From assembly GCF_016808335.1 (NCBI RefSeq), contig NC_053143.1, positions 51,491,441 through 51,555,440 of the forward strand: a DNA stretch of 64,000 nt. Direction: 5' to 3'. Source of the stretch: Panicum virgatum. Lineage: Eukaryota; Streptophyta; Magnoliopsida; Poales; Poaceae. Shown here in pieces: positions 11,173 through 23,616 of the stretch (position 1 is its first letter; the number at the start of each line of letters is the position of its first letter). The notes under the pieces are model-generated. The model ran no database searches, was not told the DNA's origin, and worked only from the letters and a program-made list of their open reading frames with translations. Made by a program: the position numbers and the translations under genes.

Positions 11173-14100
11173 ATGGCGTCGCTGGGACGGCTCAAGTCCG
11201 CCATCTTCGATAGGGAGGAGAGGAAGATGTAAGCCTCTCTCGCGGGGGAATCGCCCCCGTTCCTTCGCGTCTCTCTCCTCTTTCTTCGATTTATTTAATA
11301 CCCGTCGTTTTGGTGTCTTATATTTTTGGATTTCTGCGGATCGAATCGGCTGTAAAAACCCTAGCTTTTTATCTCCAAATCCCTTGCTGGGATAACTGTT
11401 AACGACCAGTGCTTCACATGGTTCTAGACTAGAGACCTCTTCGGTCCTGCTTATATTGAGAGCGGGGGTAACAAAATGTTTCACATGGTTTAGCTAGCAC
11501 CTTTTTGTTCTTGATTGACTGGGGATATGCAAATTAATTGCCCTGCCTGGTCGAAGTATGCTGGGTTCTACAATGTTCCGCATGGTTTTACTACTTTTTA
11601 GTTCTTTGGGATATGAAAATTATCATACCTGTGAACCCTGATTTACCTCTCGGCCCATGAGTGCCTCGTAAAAGTAGCTAGAGTTGGCTAGTATACTAAT
11701 TGAAGGCAATGAGTTGCGGCCTTGCGGGCTGCCTTTTGTTAGTTTGGTTGCGGTTCTTAGGCTGAATTGTCGCCTCACAACTCTGAATAGTTGATTGATG
11801 GATGCAGGCAGTACCAGTCGCATATCCGGGGGCTCAATGCGTACGATCGCCATAAGAAGTTCATGAAGGACTATGGTATGATCTGTTGCTGCCTTTGTTT
11901 CTTGAAAAAGCATGCAATTATTTACCTTTGCCCCCACTTTTTTCCTGATTGATTCAGGATTGTGTTGGTTAAGGTATTATTTATGGTTGACCATAATGGT
12001 TGTGGAATGAAATATCATGGTAATGAAATCTTGAGTTAGGCAAACCAAATTATACTTGGTCGCACTAATGGGGTTCAAAGAACAGGGGATACTTGTAGTC
12101 TTGTAGCTTGCAATTGCATGTCCACTAAAAGACTTGCAACTCTGCTATAGCCACACACAGACAAACATACTAAGTATGATGCTCCAAAATGATCTTGCGA
12201 ACTTTCTTACACTTCTGTTATTACTAATTAGTTCAAGTGCTGAATTCTGTATGGAGTTGAGCAATAAACACACCAAGATCTGGTTACCTGTGTACTCCTC
12301 TGTCTTTGTAGTGGATCACAATTCATACAGTGTGCTGGTTAGCCTGCTTTAATAATAGCTTTAAGTCTGATATATTGGTACCGTGTCCCAATGCAAACAT
12401 GTGGATAGATGATTGAGTTTCCCTTTCATCCTTAAAAGGAAACTGGAGCACTGGCACATGATGAATCATTTATTTGCTTGGCCTTGGTTTCCAAAAGAAA
12501 TGGAATGATGAACAGTCCCCTCTACTTAAGAAATAATTGGGGGCTACCTTCATCCATACATGGATTATATATTTTTCCTTGTGCAACTTGTCAACAACAA
12601 CAACAACAACATAGCTTTTTTTCCCAAGCAAGTTGGGGTAGGCTAGAGATGAAACCCAAAAGAAATAAAGGTCATGATTCAGGCACATTGATAGCTAGTC
12701 TCCAAGCGCTCCTATCCAAAGCTATTTCTTTAGAGATATTCCAATCCTTAAGGTCTCTCTTAACTGACTCATCCCAAGTCAGTTTAGGTCTACCTCTACC
12801 CCTCTTTATATTATCGACCCGCTCAAGAACCCCACTACGCACCGGCGCCTCAGGAGGCCTCCGTTGGACATGTCCAAACCATCTCAGCCGATGTTGAGTA
12901 AGTTTCTTCTCAATTGGTGCCACCCCGACCCTATTCCGAATAGTTTCGTTTCGGACTCTATCCCTCCTTGTGTGCCCGCAAAACTACCGCAACATCCGCA
13001 TCTCTGCTACATTCAGTTGCTGGACATGTCGCCTTTTTGTAGGCCAACATTCAGCACCGTATAACATCGCCGGGCGAATTGCTGTCCTATAGAACTTGCC
13101 TTTTAGCTTTTGTGGCACCCTTTTGTCACAAAGGATGCTAGAAGCTTGATGTCATTTCAACCAGCCAGCTGAAATTCTATGCCTAACATCTTCATCAATG
13201 TCGCCATCCTTTTATCGCACCGATTCTAAATACCGAAAAGTATCCTTCTGGACCACCACTTGCCCATCTAGAGTAACGTCTCCCCCCTCATGCCTAGTCA
13301 CGCTGAAATCACACATCATGTACTCGGTCTTGGTCCTACTAAGTCTGAACCCTTTCGACTCTAACGTGCGTCTCCACAGCTCTAACTTCCTATTAACCCT
13401 TGCCCTACTCTCGTCAACTAGCACCACATCATCAGCAAAGAGCATACACCAAGAGATCTCACCTTGTATATCCCTTGTGACCTCATCCATCACTAAAGCA
13501 AATAAATAAGGGCTCAATGCTGACCCCTGGTGTAGGCCTATGTTAATAGAAAAGTCAGTGGTGTTACCATCACATGTCCGGACAAACGTCGTCGCATCCT
13601 TGTACATATCCTTGATGAGGGTAATGTACTTAGTTGGGACTTTGTGCTTCTCCAAGGGCCACCACATGATATTTCTCGGTACTTTGCATACGCCTTTTTG
13701 AGGGCAATAAAGACCATGTGCAAGTCCTTCTTTTGCTCCCTATATCTCTCCATCAATTGTCGTATTAAGAAAATCGCCTCCATGGTTGACCTTCCAGGCA
13801 TGAATTCAAACTGGTTTTGGGTCACACTTGTCACTCTTCTTAGGCGATGCTCGATAACCCTCTCCCAGAGCTTCATCGTATGGCTCATCAGATTAATCCC
13901 ACGGTAGTTAGTACAACTTTGAACATCGCCCTTGTTATTGAATATAGGTACTAATATACTTCTCCTTCATTCTTCCGGCATCTTGTTTGACCGAAAAATG
14001 AGGTTAAAAAGCTTAGTTAACCATACTATTGCTCTGTCACCTAGTCATCTCCACACCTCAATGGGGATACCATCAGGGCCCATCACTTTACCTTCCTTCA

Positions 14101-17100
14101 TCCTCTTCAAAGCCTCCCCGATCTCTACCTCTTGAATTCTCCTCACAAAGCGTCTGTTGGTTTCGTCAAAAGAGTCATCTAACTCAAGGGTAGGGCCCTC
14201 ACTCTCCCCATTAAACAACTTGTCGAAGTACTCTCTCCATCTATCCCTGATCTCCTCATCCTTCACTAGCAGTCGATCTGTCCCATCCTTGATGCATTTG
14301 ATTTGGTTGATGTCCCTTGTCTTCCGCTCGCGGATCCTAGCCATCCTATAAATGTTCTTCTCCCCTTCTTTCGTGCCTAGCCGCTGATACAGGTCGTCAT
14401 ATGCCTTACCCTTTGCTACACTCACAGCTCGCTTTGCAACCCTCTTCGCTAATTTATAGCTCTCGATGTTGGCTGCACTCTTGTCAAGGTGGAGGCACTT
14501 GAAACACTCCTCCTTAATAGCCCTTTGCACCTCGTCGTTCCACCATCAGGTGTCTTTCCCCTCTTGTTTGCCTCCCCTACTCACGCCAAACACCTCTGAG
14601 GCCACCTTCCGAATACATATTACCATCTTTAGCCACATGTCATCTGCATCTTCTCCTTCTTCCCAAGGCCCCTCACCTAGCATCCTCTCCTTAAACGCTT
14701 GTGCCGCTTCCCCTCTAAGCTTCCAGCACTTTGTTCTCACAATCTTGGCACGTTTGTCCCGGTTACCCGAAGACGAAAGTCCGCCACCACAAGCTTGTGT
14801 TGAGGGACAACATACTCCCCAGGTATCACCTTACAATCTAAGCAATCACGTCTATCCTCCTTCCTAGCAAGGATAAAGTCGATCTGGCTCGAGTGTTGTC
14901 GGTACCTCTGGACTAGGGTACCCCCTCTTGCTATGTCAAGACTCGCGTAGTTATCCGTAACTACGCCCTAAGGAGCTGAGCAGCCGGACCCCTGGGGTCC
15001 GACTCCATCACCCCGGGCCAACAGTCCCGGACCCGCTTCCCACTCGGGACGGGTCCGGTGTCACCACGTGTCCCGGAGAAGGACCGCTCAGCTCAACAGC
15101 CGGGGACCCTGGACCTCCGGCGAGGTCCCGGACCCCCACATACTATCCGGACCCCTCAGCGGGGAGGAAACAGACACCCCGCCTAAGGGGGTCCGGAGCC
15201 GCCACGTGTCCGCAGGCACAGGCACGCGCGCGGCCACCAAGCTTCCTCGGGAAGGCTTGCCCACCTACCGCGTTCAATGCGGGAGACGTTAAGTGCGCTC
15301 TGCCACGGCAGAGCCCGAGGCGTGCTTTTGCCATGGCTGTACTGTTGATCGCGCATTACCAAGGCGCACCGATGCAGCCGTTGGCGCTGCACACGCCACG
15401 TGCGTCAGTCTGCTACACCAGCTAGACACGACAGCTCGGCGACGGAGTATCATAACGCCTACGCGGTAGATCCAACAGTCTACGCCGCAACCTACACTGC
15501 CTCAACGGGCGCCTCGCCGATGGGACAAGTGAAGACCCCCCTCGGTCAGAGAGTCTACAGGGCGATGAAGCATATCCGGGAAGAGATTTGCAAAGCACAA
15601 TTAATGTCTTTTTCATGGTATCCTATGCATCCTCGTTTGGCCCACCTGTCGGGGCCCAACACCTGTGTACGCGTTCCCCTTGCTCTATAAAAGAGAGATG
15701 CCCGTTAGAAAAGAACTCAGGTCCCAAAAAGAGGACTGAGAGCCAGAGGATAGACTCATCCACAGACACTAGAGCAATACTACTCTCAGTGGACGTAGGG
15801 TATTACGCTCCGCCGGCCCGAACCACTCTAAAATCCCCGAGTGTTCATGTGTTCTTGCTTCGTGAGTAGATCTGACGAATTACTTGCGTATCCCCGAGTA
15901 ACCACCCTCTGGGATTAGGCGGGTGCTCTACGCCACCCGGCTGTGGCCCCCCTTTTTAGAGCCACGACAAGTGTTGTTCACTACGAAACGTCACAAGATG
16001 GGATTCCCTCTTCTTGAAAACGGTATTCGCTATCAACAAGTCGTAGGCCAACACGAAGTTCAACACATCCTCCCCCTCTTGACTCCTGCTACCATACCCA
16101 AAACCCCCGTGCACTCGCTCGAACCCTACATTAGTCGCACCCACATGGCCGTTGAGTTCTCCTCCTATGAAGAGTTTCTCGCTGGTAGGCACGGTACTAA
16201 CCATGCTATCTAGATCTTCCTAGAACTGCATCTTGGTGCTCTCACTAAAGCCTACCTGAGGGGCATAGGCACTGATCACATTCAAAGCCGAATCTCCAAC
16301 TACCATCCGGATTAGGATAATCCGGTTGCCTTGCCTTCTAACCTCTACGACTCCATCCTTAAGGCTCCTATCAATCAAGATACCTACACCATTCCTACCC
16401 GGTGTTGCCCCCGTGTATCAAAGCTTGAAACCAGTATCTTCAACCTCCTTCGCCTTCTGGTCCTTCCATTTAGTCTCCTGAACGCATAGAATATTTACAC
16501 GCCTCCTAATTGCTGCATCAACTAGCTCTCGCAACTTACCCGTTAGGGACCCTACGTTCCAGCTACCTATACGAATTATAATTGGCTCGGCTAACTTCCT
16601 TACCCTTCGCACCGTCAAGGGAAGTGCGAAGACCCTTGCTCATTTTTCACTACACCTGGGCGTAGATGTAGCGCGCCACTCAGGTTGTGACGACCCGACC
16701 CTTGCTCACTTATCATCGTACCCAGGTCACGATACGACGCGCCATTGGGGGGATGGTGACCCGGCCCTTGCCCATTTATCACCACACCCGGGTTCCGATG
16801 TAGCGCGTCGCTAAGAGGGTTACGCCCCAACGAGTTTTTTATGGGTTTCAAATCCATTAGAGTGGCTATTTTTGATGCTGGTTTGCCAAAAACTAACGCA
16901 ACCCTCCTCCTTTACCTGGGCTTGGGACCGGCTATGATGAGACGACTCAGGAGAGAGAGTCTTCCAGTCAACATAGGCGGAGTTCCTTGTGCAACTTGTC
17001 ACCTAGCTTAATATAGATAACATTCTAATATGGATTTTTTAACATATAGTTTATGTCCTGGTCTCCAGTTTTAGTATATTGATACCCAATCCTGGTGCAA

Positions 17101-20100
17101 TGGTACTTCTTTTGCCCAATGTCAACACATTAATAGAGCACAGAATGATCCTTTCATTCTGAAAAGGAAACTGAGATAGTGGCATATAATGAGCTATTTA
17201 TTTGCTTACTCTTTGTTTCCAAAAGCAAGGGGATGATGAACAGTCCCCTCTACTGTAGAAAGAATTGGGGGCTACCTTCATCCATACATTGATCAGAGTT
17301 GACTAAAAGTTCATTTTTTTAGTTGAAGTATAAATCTTTTGGGAAAGGCCTAAAAAGTAGAGTCTTAATTCGGGTTGCTTGGATTTTGTTGGTTTTATTT
17401 AGCACCGGTTTGGCTGGTATACTTTTTCTCGAATACGCAGGAGAGCTGCGTATCTTTGTATTAATAGAGAGAATAAACCGGCCCCTTGCAAACTAGCACA
17501 CCTCACTCCGAGCCGAGCTGTGAGGGGCTGTGATACACTATGATGTTGTTGTAGCCTAAGAAAAACAAAAGCTTGACCCGAGACCACTAACAAGGACTAG
17601 GAATTAGCCTAGTCCGAACACTTGACCAGCACTCAAGGAGCTGAGGCATCGAGCCCCTGCCAGACACCACAAGTGGTGTTCATCCTTGAACGCCTGCAGT
17701 AACCTGTCCAAATTTGGGCGGTCTCCTTCAAACACACAAGCGTTTCGGTGTTTCCAAAGAAGCCAAGCACCCAAAATAACCAAAGTATTAAAACCTTTCC
17801 GTTTATCTTTCTGAATCTTTTTAACACTCGTCCTCCACCATTCTGAGAAGGAGAGTTCATCCCTTAATGGAGTGCAGACCTGCCAGTCAAACTTTGCTAG
17901 AATTCGAAACCAAAACTCTCTTGCAAAGACACATGTGGTGAGTATGTGTTGTATATTTTCAGGTTCTTGATCACACAGCAAACAATGTTCGGGATGTGGA
18001 AGATTCCTCCCTTCCAAACGATCTGCTGTCCAACACCTGTTCCTTACTGCCAACCATAGAAATATTTTGCACTTAGCTGGTGCCCAGGATTTCCAAATTC
18101 TTCGCCAGGGCTCAAAGTTAATTGCACCATTGAAGAAGGCCAAATAAGCTGATTTAGCTGTGTATTGTCCCGAGGCCTCAAACCGCCAAGTGTGAACATC
18201 TTCTTCCTGAGTGAGAACAAACTCAGAAAGAATGTTGGATAGTTGGAACAGCTCATATATCCCAATCATAGATAAACCTCCTTGTATGTCTTGCGCCCAT
18301 CTGTTATCAACCATGGCCTCTGCAACCAGACTCATGTTTCTGATACGTGTCGGGACTGCAGCCACCACTAATGGTGCAATGTCTCTGACTGAGCTGCCAT
18401 TAATCCATTTATCCTTCCAAAATTTAGTTGAAGTTCCATTCCCAATAGATGTCTGCATTCCAACCTGGAAAAGTGCCAACACATTGGCGTGGATGGGGAT
18501 ATCAAGGGACAGCCATGGCTTGCCAGAATCTGTTTTCCGCAGCCACAGCCACCGCACTTGTAAAGCCCAGCCCATGATTTCCAAGTTAGGAATTCCCAAA
18601 CCACCAAGTTCTAGAGGTCTTTGCACCTTCTCCCAAGCCACCAAGCAGCAGTCCCCTTGTGCCTCTTTTCTTCTTTTCCACAAGAAAGCTCTTCGAATCT
18701 TATTAATTGCCTTAATGAACCATTTGGGAACATTAAGCGCAATCAATACATGTATCGGAAGAGCTGAGAGAACGAAGCGCACCCAAGTTGCACGACCCGA
18801 CATATTCATCATATTAGCCTTCCAACCAGGCAATTTGTCTCCTATTCTTAGTCTCCCAGAATATTGGAGATCAGACACTGTACCTTATGGTTTTTTTAAC
18901 CTTTACATAGATGGTATCCATTCTTCCTTTTCTGTATAGTGTATCTGTATGTTGCCACTGATACATGTCCTGCCTTTCAACAGTTCAGTTTTATGGCCAT
19001 GAGAAAAATAGGGATAACAGTTTACCCATCAAAACTGATAAAGATACACTGAGAGAAGGATACAGGTCAGAACCATGTGCTGTTAACATGTGCCTGTGTT
19101 TTTTTGTGAAACTCACAAAAGCCTCACCTATCTTCTTCTTCTATTATGCGAAAGATTCATTCTTTCTGAGGAGGATGACATGGATTCAACTTGGGAGAAG
19201 AGGCTGGTCAAACGTTACTATGACAAGCTTTTTAAAGAGTATCCTGTTTTGGTAAATTTTTTATTGCACTGTTCTTTCTATGATGATATGTCAGTACATG
19301 ACATTTGTTTCAGAAAATTTTGTGAAGTAAAAGGTTCATTTATGCTGAAGCTAATATTACATGAAGTTTTTTAATAGTTTGGTAATATAAATAGGCATTG
19401 GGCATGTGAATGTGATCTTACGACTATAAAGGGCATATATCTGTTGGTGTCCTCTGCATTAGTACGCTCGCCTGTGTTAAGACTTGAGCACTTCATGCTT
19501 TCTGTCAAGTGTCAACCAGGATTGATCAGTGCCCGTATAAAAGGGAGCTGTATGTCATGGGCTCTGTACTATTATACTTTGTAATTTTTTTAAGACTTAA
19601 CACAACTGTGCTTAGGGCCCTTAACTTGAGGCAGGTATTGCATAGCTGACATGACCCAGTACAAAAAAGGAAAGGTATGGTACTTGAACCCTGCGTCAAT
19701 GAATATGATTTCGTGATGGAAACATGTGGTTTCTCCTTTGCACTTGAATGCTATAGAAAAGGAAGAGTGCTTGTAGCAGGACTTTTAGAGGGACATTCAT
19801 CTAAAGGCAATAATGGTATCCTGCCAATTGATTCTTTTGTGACCTTGATTTTACATTTCATAAATTAATGCTTGGGAAGGAATAACAAGATGATTGTTCT
19901 TCTTGGTTGGGGATTTGCGTCAACGTGCATATGCAAGAACCATGCTTGCCCACACACCCATTTTTTATATCAACTTATTAAGTTCTGGCAGGCATGCACA
20001 AATGCTGATTATCCTTGTAGTTCAGAAGTGAACAAGTATTAATGATATGGCAGTCATGCGTACTCTTGATAGGACGATGAGTGGATGTCCAACTACCCCC

Positions 20101-23060
20101 CCCCCCCCCCCCCCCCCACCCCCCCCCCCCCCCCCCCCCGAACCTTATTAGATGCAATTCAAATCCAGTATTACAACTGATTTCATCTAATAAGGGTAGT
20201 ACTGGATATGGCAGTCATCAGTTGTAGTACTGGATTTGAATTGCATCTAATAAGGGTATCTTCTGTACAGATTGGATTGAGGTGGAGAACAGAAAACGAA
20301 GTGATATCTGGCAAAGGTATTCTCCAGTAACCCTGTCTGTTAAATTCCATCTAAAATGATTTCCCTGAAAAGTATATTGTTTTGCTAGCAACAGGCCTTT
20401 CAATTGGAAATCTAGAACATAAAAAGGTATTTAGAGAAAATGCAATTAGAGGTTACAGAGCTTAAAGCTTCATTTGTTTACATTATTAGGCATACTTGTC
20501 TTTTTTTATTTAGCTGTATATCTTTCAGTGCAAGGTGGGGTGCTTGCACCAAACAACCACCAAACTCCAAAACAGATCAGAACTGAATTTCCTGTTTTTG
20601 AAAGTCATTATTATAGTTCTCTCCTCATATTATAGTAAGATATCAGAGAATGCAGGTATTTTCTTGAAATTGTGTAATCTGTTAAACAAGATCAGTTATT
20701 CCTTTGATCTGAATCAATATAAAAATCTTCAGGGATGACCAGAATATGCTCTTTTGCAGGGCAATTTGTCTGTGGCAATAGGCATTGTGATGAAAAACAA
20801 GGGCTAGGTAGTTATGAGGCATGTTCTTTGCTAGTATCTAGCTGCTGATCCTATAATGTGTAAAATACATTTTATTAGCAGTTTCAACTGTAGCGATAGC
20901 CCTTACCTTTTTTTTTCCTTCTCTCTTCTTCAGGTGAATTTTTCTTATGTTGAAGCAGGGGAGCAGAAACAAGCACTAGTGAAGTTGGTAGCTTGCAAAA
21001 GGTTAGTCAATCCACTGTTCCATTATAACATTTCTTTGAACCAGTTTTTCATTGGCACTTCTGTGCTTATCATGATATTTGTATTTCTTGAACTATTCCT
21101 TGGATCACTGAATCTTGCTGTGTCTATTATGCTTTCTTTTTGTTCAAGCAAGTGCCAAATTGGTTATTTAGCCTGATTATAGTACATTATGAAAGATGTG
21201 CAGAAAAGCTTGCTTATAAAAGGCAAAGGGATAAAGAGAAAGAGAAGGAAAAAGAATTTTCTGGTGAAAAGGAAATCGAATTAAAAGACAGGGACAAGAG
21301 AAAGAGGTACCTCTAGTTTTTGTCCACCCTCACTACCGCACTATTTTTTACCCTACCTACATTCTTTGAGTTGGTTGTTCAAACTGCAGAGAACATGAGG
21401 AAAGTGACGATACCTCAGATGATGAGGCTGAGAAAGATAGAAGAAAGAAAAAAGGTACATATGATTGCAGTCACCTTTTTGTGTGGTCAAGCACATTGCT
21501 GGGTTTGGGGGGCAGTGGTGCTTGTTTGGCTACCAGAGTAAAAATTCCTCAGGCATATAAACCTCAAAACGGGGTTTTATTAACATCCTTGTGGCCTAAT
21601 CAACCACATGGGAGAATGTTCCTTTTGATCATTTTGGAGTTGTGGGTGTGAAAATGTCATGTGAGGCCGACACTACCGGCGCCGGACCTGTGTTCTAGTG
21701 GCCAACAACGGCGATCTTGACGCAAGCCGCCAGCGCCGAGTGGCTAGGTGGGAGTTTAGGAAAGAAGCCATGCAGATCGGCATGCAAGGAAAGCTAGAAT
21801 CAAGGGGTTTGTTACCTTCGTTTAGCAGGCCAAGTGCCTATATCTTGATGTAATCAGTACTGTTTGGAATCAAGAAAGAAAACCCATTCCTAGTCTCCCT
21901 CTTCTCCTCTTAATGTCATCCCCTTCACCATTGAGCGCTCAGGTGAAATCCCTAGCGCTGCTACCGATCAAGGCTACGAACTTCGTAGCCGGGGCCCTGC
22001 CGTCTTGGGCGCAGATGCCCTTGACCAAAAATCACTACACTGTTGACCGAAAATCACTACACTGAAAACAAAACAATATACAATGTTGGTCAAGAAAAAA
22101 ATAGAAAAGTTAAAATTATAAAAAATGGCATGGCTGTGGTGTCTGGTGCCCAATCGTGGTAGCAAAGGTGCCATATATCTGGAGTGTACAAACTAACATG
22201 CACTGTTAGACACCTTGTCAAGTTAGGATTTGTTAGGTTTGGTTAAGAGAAAGGGTCACATGCCAAAGGGGTAGACTGCAGACCTCGACGGAAAGATAGC
22301 CGGGCGAATTCAGCTTAGAGGGAGACCAGACTATTGAGTTGAGGGACTTGGTATTAGTTCTTCTTTGATTGCTTGAAAGGAGATAAAATGCTGTCCTTAT
22401 ATAGATGAGGAGACTTGACAATTAAGAAAATAATCTCTAGAATTAAGGACTAACCTGATCTTAATATTCTATTATTCTCCCTATCCCAATTGAAACACAC
22501 CCCTCCCACTGGGTTTCAGTTAATGGGATAGGAGCACTTCATATCCCATTCGCAAACCTTCCTCTGATAACATGCCCCAAATCCAAACATAGGACTAGCA
22601 GCCATATCCCATTCCCTCCATCCTTTTCCTGAAATCCAAACAGCACCTTTTCGATTTTTGGCCGAAATATTGAGTTCACTTGATTCAGAGTAACTTTGTG
22701 TGTGGTTTCCACCTTGGAATGGGCCCAGATCATGGTTGATCCCAAGCCTTGCTAACAGGGTCTAATGGGAACATCAGATCTTTGTGGTTGTTCATGTAGT
22801 CAAATGTTTGGTGTTGGGCTCGGTAGAACATATGCCTGGAGGTGGGCTCACCAGAACCTGTGATAGCCTTGGGCTTTGTCGATTATTCTGTGCTCCTGAA
22901 TGTATATTGTCTGTTTCTATTGATTTAGGGATGCCATAAATTCCAGTGTCGTGAAACTAACTCTTGCCAAAATTCTGCAGATCGGACGGGAGCTTCTTCA
23001 AGGAGTTCAGGAAACAACGATGAAGGTTTCGAGGAGTTCCTCGAAGGCATGTTCCCATGA
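11173..23060 (+). CDS. FRA10AC1-family protein (spliceosome-associated)
   Basis: Exons: 11173-11228, 11808-11875, 18984-19065, 19155-19238, 19635-19674, 20271-20316, 20760-20818, 20934-21001, 21196-21306, 21390-21454, 22981-23060. They total 759 nt and encode 252 aa, with all phases consistent. The start [19 protein letters not shown], the core [10 protein letters not shown]...[48 protein letters not shown] and the CxxC-like [13 protein letters not shown] match the Fra10Ac1 family. The C-terminus is a charged Lys/Glu-rich tract ending EEFLEGMFP. Human FRA10AC1 is a nuclear protein linked to pre-mRNA splicing through ESS2/DGCR14; a similar nuclear role is inferred here. Intron 7 has a GC donor (GAG|GCATGT). 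Intron 2 (7.1 kb) is swollen by two antisense LINEs. The gene converges on the laccase at 23617. Confidence 0.93.
12430..12570. repeat. Intron duplication, left copy
   Basis: Shares TTATTTGCTT, GATGATGAACAGTCCCCTCT, AATTGGGGGCTACCTTCATC and CATACAT, in order, with 17150-17290. The RTE LINE inserted between the two copies. The pair is about 85-90% alike by eye. Confidence 0.8.
12594..16982 (-). mobile_element. RTE-clade LINE, near full length, degenerate
   Basis: A perfect 19-bp target duplication TTCCTTGTGCAACTTGTCA flanks it (12575-12593 and 16983-17001). On the minus strand it runs from an AP-endonuclease ([13 protein letters not shown] and CVQETKWK, 16418-16618; [12 protein letters not shown], 15956-16204), through reverse transcriptase (14045-13212, with [20 protein letters not shown] and [10 protein letters not shown]), to the C-terminal [12 protein letters not shown] region (12923-12672). 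It ends in a (TTG)n tail, a plant RTE hallmark. The frame is broken, and RT motif A reads FIALKKAYA where FxDxxKAYD is expected, so a catalytic Asp is lost. Excluding the nested solo LTR it is about 3.3 kb, close to full length for RTE. It lies antisense in intron 2 of the FRA10AC1-like gene. Confidence 0.92.
14897..15969. mobile_element. Solo LTR nested in the RTE LINE
   Basis: Starts TGTCGGTACC and ends CCACGACA, with short inverted ends TGTCG/CGACA and a 5-bp duplication AGTGT at 14892-14896 and 15970-15974. Removing it rejoins the LINE endonuclease frame. It contains a TATA-like TCTATAAAAGAG at about 15684, consistent with a + oriented LTR promoter. At 1073 bp with no internal region, it probably arose by LTR-LTR recombination. 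The superfamily was not determined. Confidence 0.9.
17150..17290. repeat. Intron duplication, right copy
   Basis: Counterpart of 12430-12570. Its order and spacing show a tandem or near-tandem duplication that predates the RTE insertion. Confidence 0.8.
17410..18890 (-). mobile_element. 5'-truncated L1-type LINE fragment
   Basis: A 424-codon minus frame (17604-18878) covers the end of a plant L1-type polyprotein. It has [20 protein letters not shown] and [19 protein letters not shown] after the RT, then the zinc-knuckle zf-RVT region with [38 protein letters not shown] and FWFRILAKF. The 3' flank carries TACGCAGCTCTCCTGCGTATTCGAGAAAAA on the minus strand (two pieces of the usual grass L1 tail). 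The RT core and endonuclease are missing. The open frame is long, so the insertion may be fairly young, but the element is dead on arrival. It lies antisense in FRA10AC1 intron 2, 94 bp before exon 3. Confidence 0.85.
20096..20139 (+). repeat. Poly-C tract C22-A-C21
   Basis: A 44-nt run of cytosine broken by a single A at 20118, inside intron 5 of the FRA10AC1-like gene. The other strand is G-rich and could form quadruplex structures; the C strand could form an i-motif. Confidence 0.9.
20143..20255 (+). repeat. Hairpin, 38-bp arms
   Basis: Arm 20143-20180 is complementary to arm 20218-20255 with one mismatch. The spacer is 37 nt and itself repeats the CATCTAATAAGGGTA word. The structure ends 15 nt before exon 6, so it sits over the branch-point/acceptor region. 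Confidence 0.85.
21640..22500. other. Intron 10: possible LTR-retrotransposon remnants
   Basis: About 21700-21990 contains sequence ending GAATCAAGAAAGAAAACCC then CTCCCTCTTCTCCTC, resembling ends of grass Copia LTRs. About 22204-22500 begins TGTTAGACACC and holds a CCTTATATAGATG TATA-like site. No paired LTR, primer-binding site or target duplication was confirmed. Confidence 0.35.
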
Positions 23061-23487
23061 TCTGATCATCTTTAGTGACTAGAAAAAAAAGGCTCTTCCA
23101 TGCTCTTTGGAAGGAAAAAAAAACACGGATCTTGCAACAAAGCCATTAGTAATGGAGTATCGAGTCTTTGCAAATCCAACCCTTGATACGCTTTGACTAC
23201 AAGTCAATGTAGGCGCGCTGTCTGTAATTATGTGCTGTTTCATTTTCGCATCACTTTCTGGGTAGTCGGCTGACATGTAACTGTAACGGGATTCAACACG
23301 ATCATGGGCCAAAAAGTACTTGAACTGCTGGTTACATGCATGTTTGAAACAGTTGCAGCCCTGCAGTGTGCCTGACCACATCACGCACCTCTGGTACAAG
23401 TTATCAACGATATGAAAAAAGGACTAACCTCTTTTCAACATAATAATATAAGTGCACATGCTGAGACATCACAATATCCATATTACC

Positions 23488-23603
23488 CAGGGGCGGGTGG
23501 GTGCCCGGGCACCCACGCCGAAACGAAAACTCAGTGTTAACTATCAAATTTTCACCTTATAAATCAAAGAGCTTCCCCCGATTTAGCTCTAGCTTCGCCC
23601 CTG
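23488..23603. mobile_element. hAT-type MITE between two convergent genes
   Basis: Ends CAGGGGCG and CGCCCCTG, with a perfect 8-bp duplication ATATTACC at 23480-23487 and 23604-23611. The element is 116 bp and contains a GTGCCCGGGCAC palindrome. It lies 14 bp beyond the laccase stop codon, so it must form much of that gene's 3' UTR, and 428 bp after the FRA10AC1 stop. Confidence 0.93.
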
Positions 23604-23616
23604 ATATTACCCTAGA

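Noticed and set aside
10808..11395. 195-codon open frame over the FRA10AC1 5' region
   Set aside because: It overlaps exon 1 in another frame and the 5' UTR; a 198-codon frame lies opposite it; no homology was seen.
18211..18939. 242-codon open frame on the + strand in intron 2
   Set aside because: Antisense shadow of the L1-type LINE frame.
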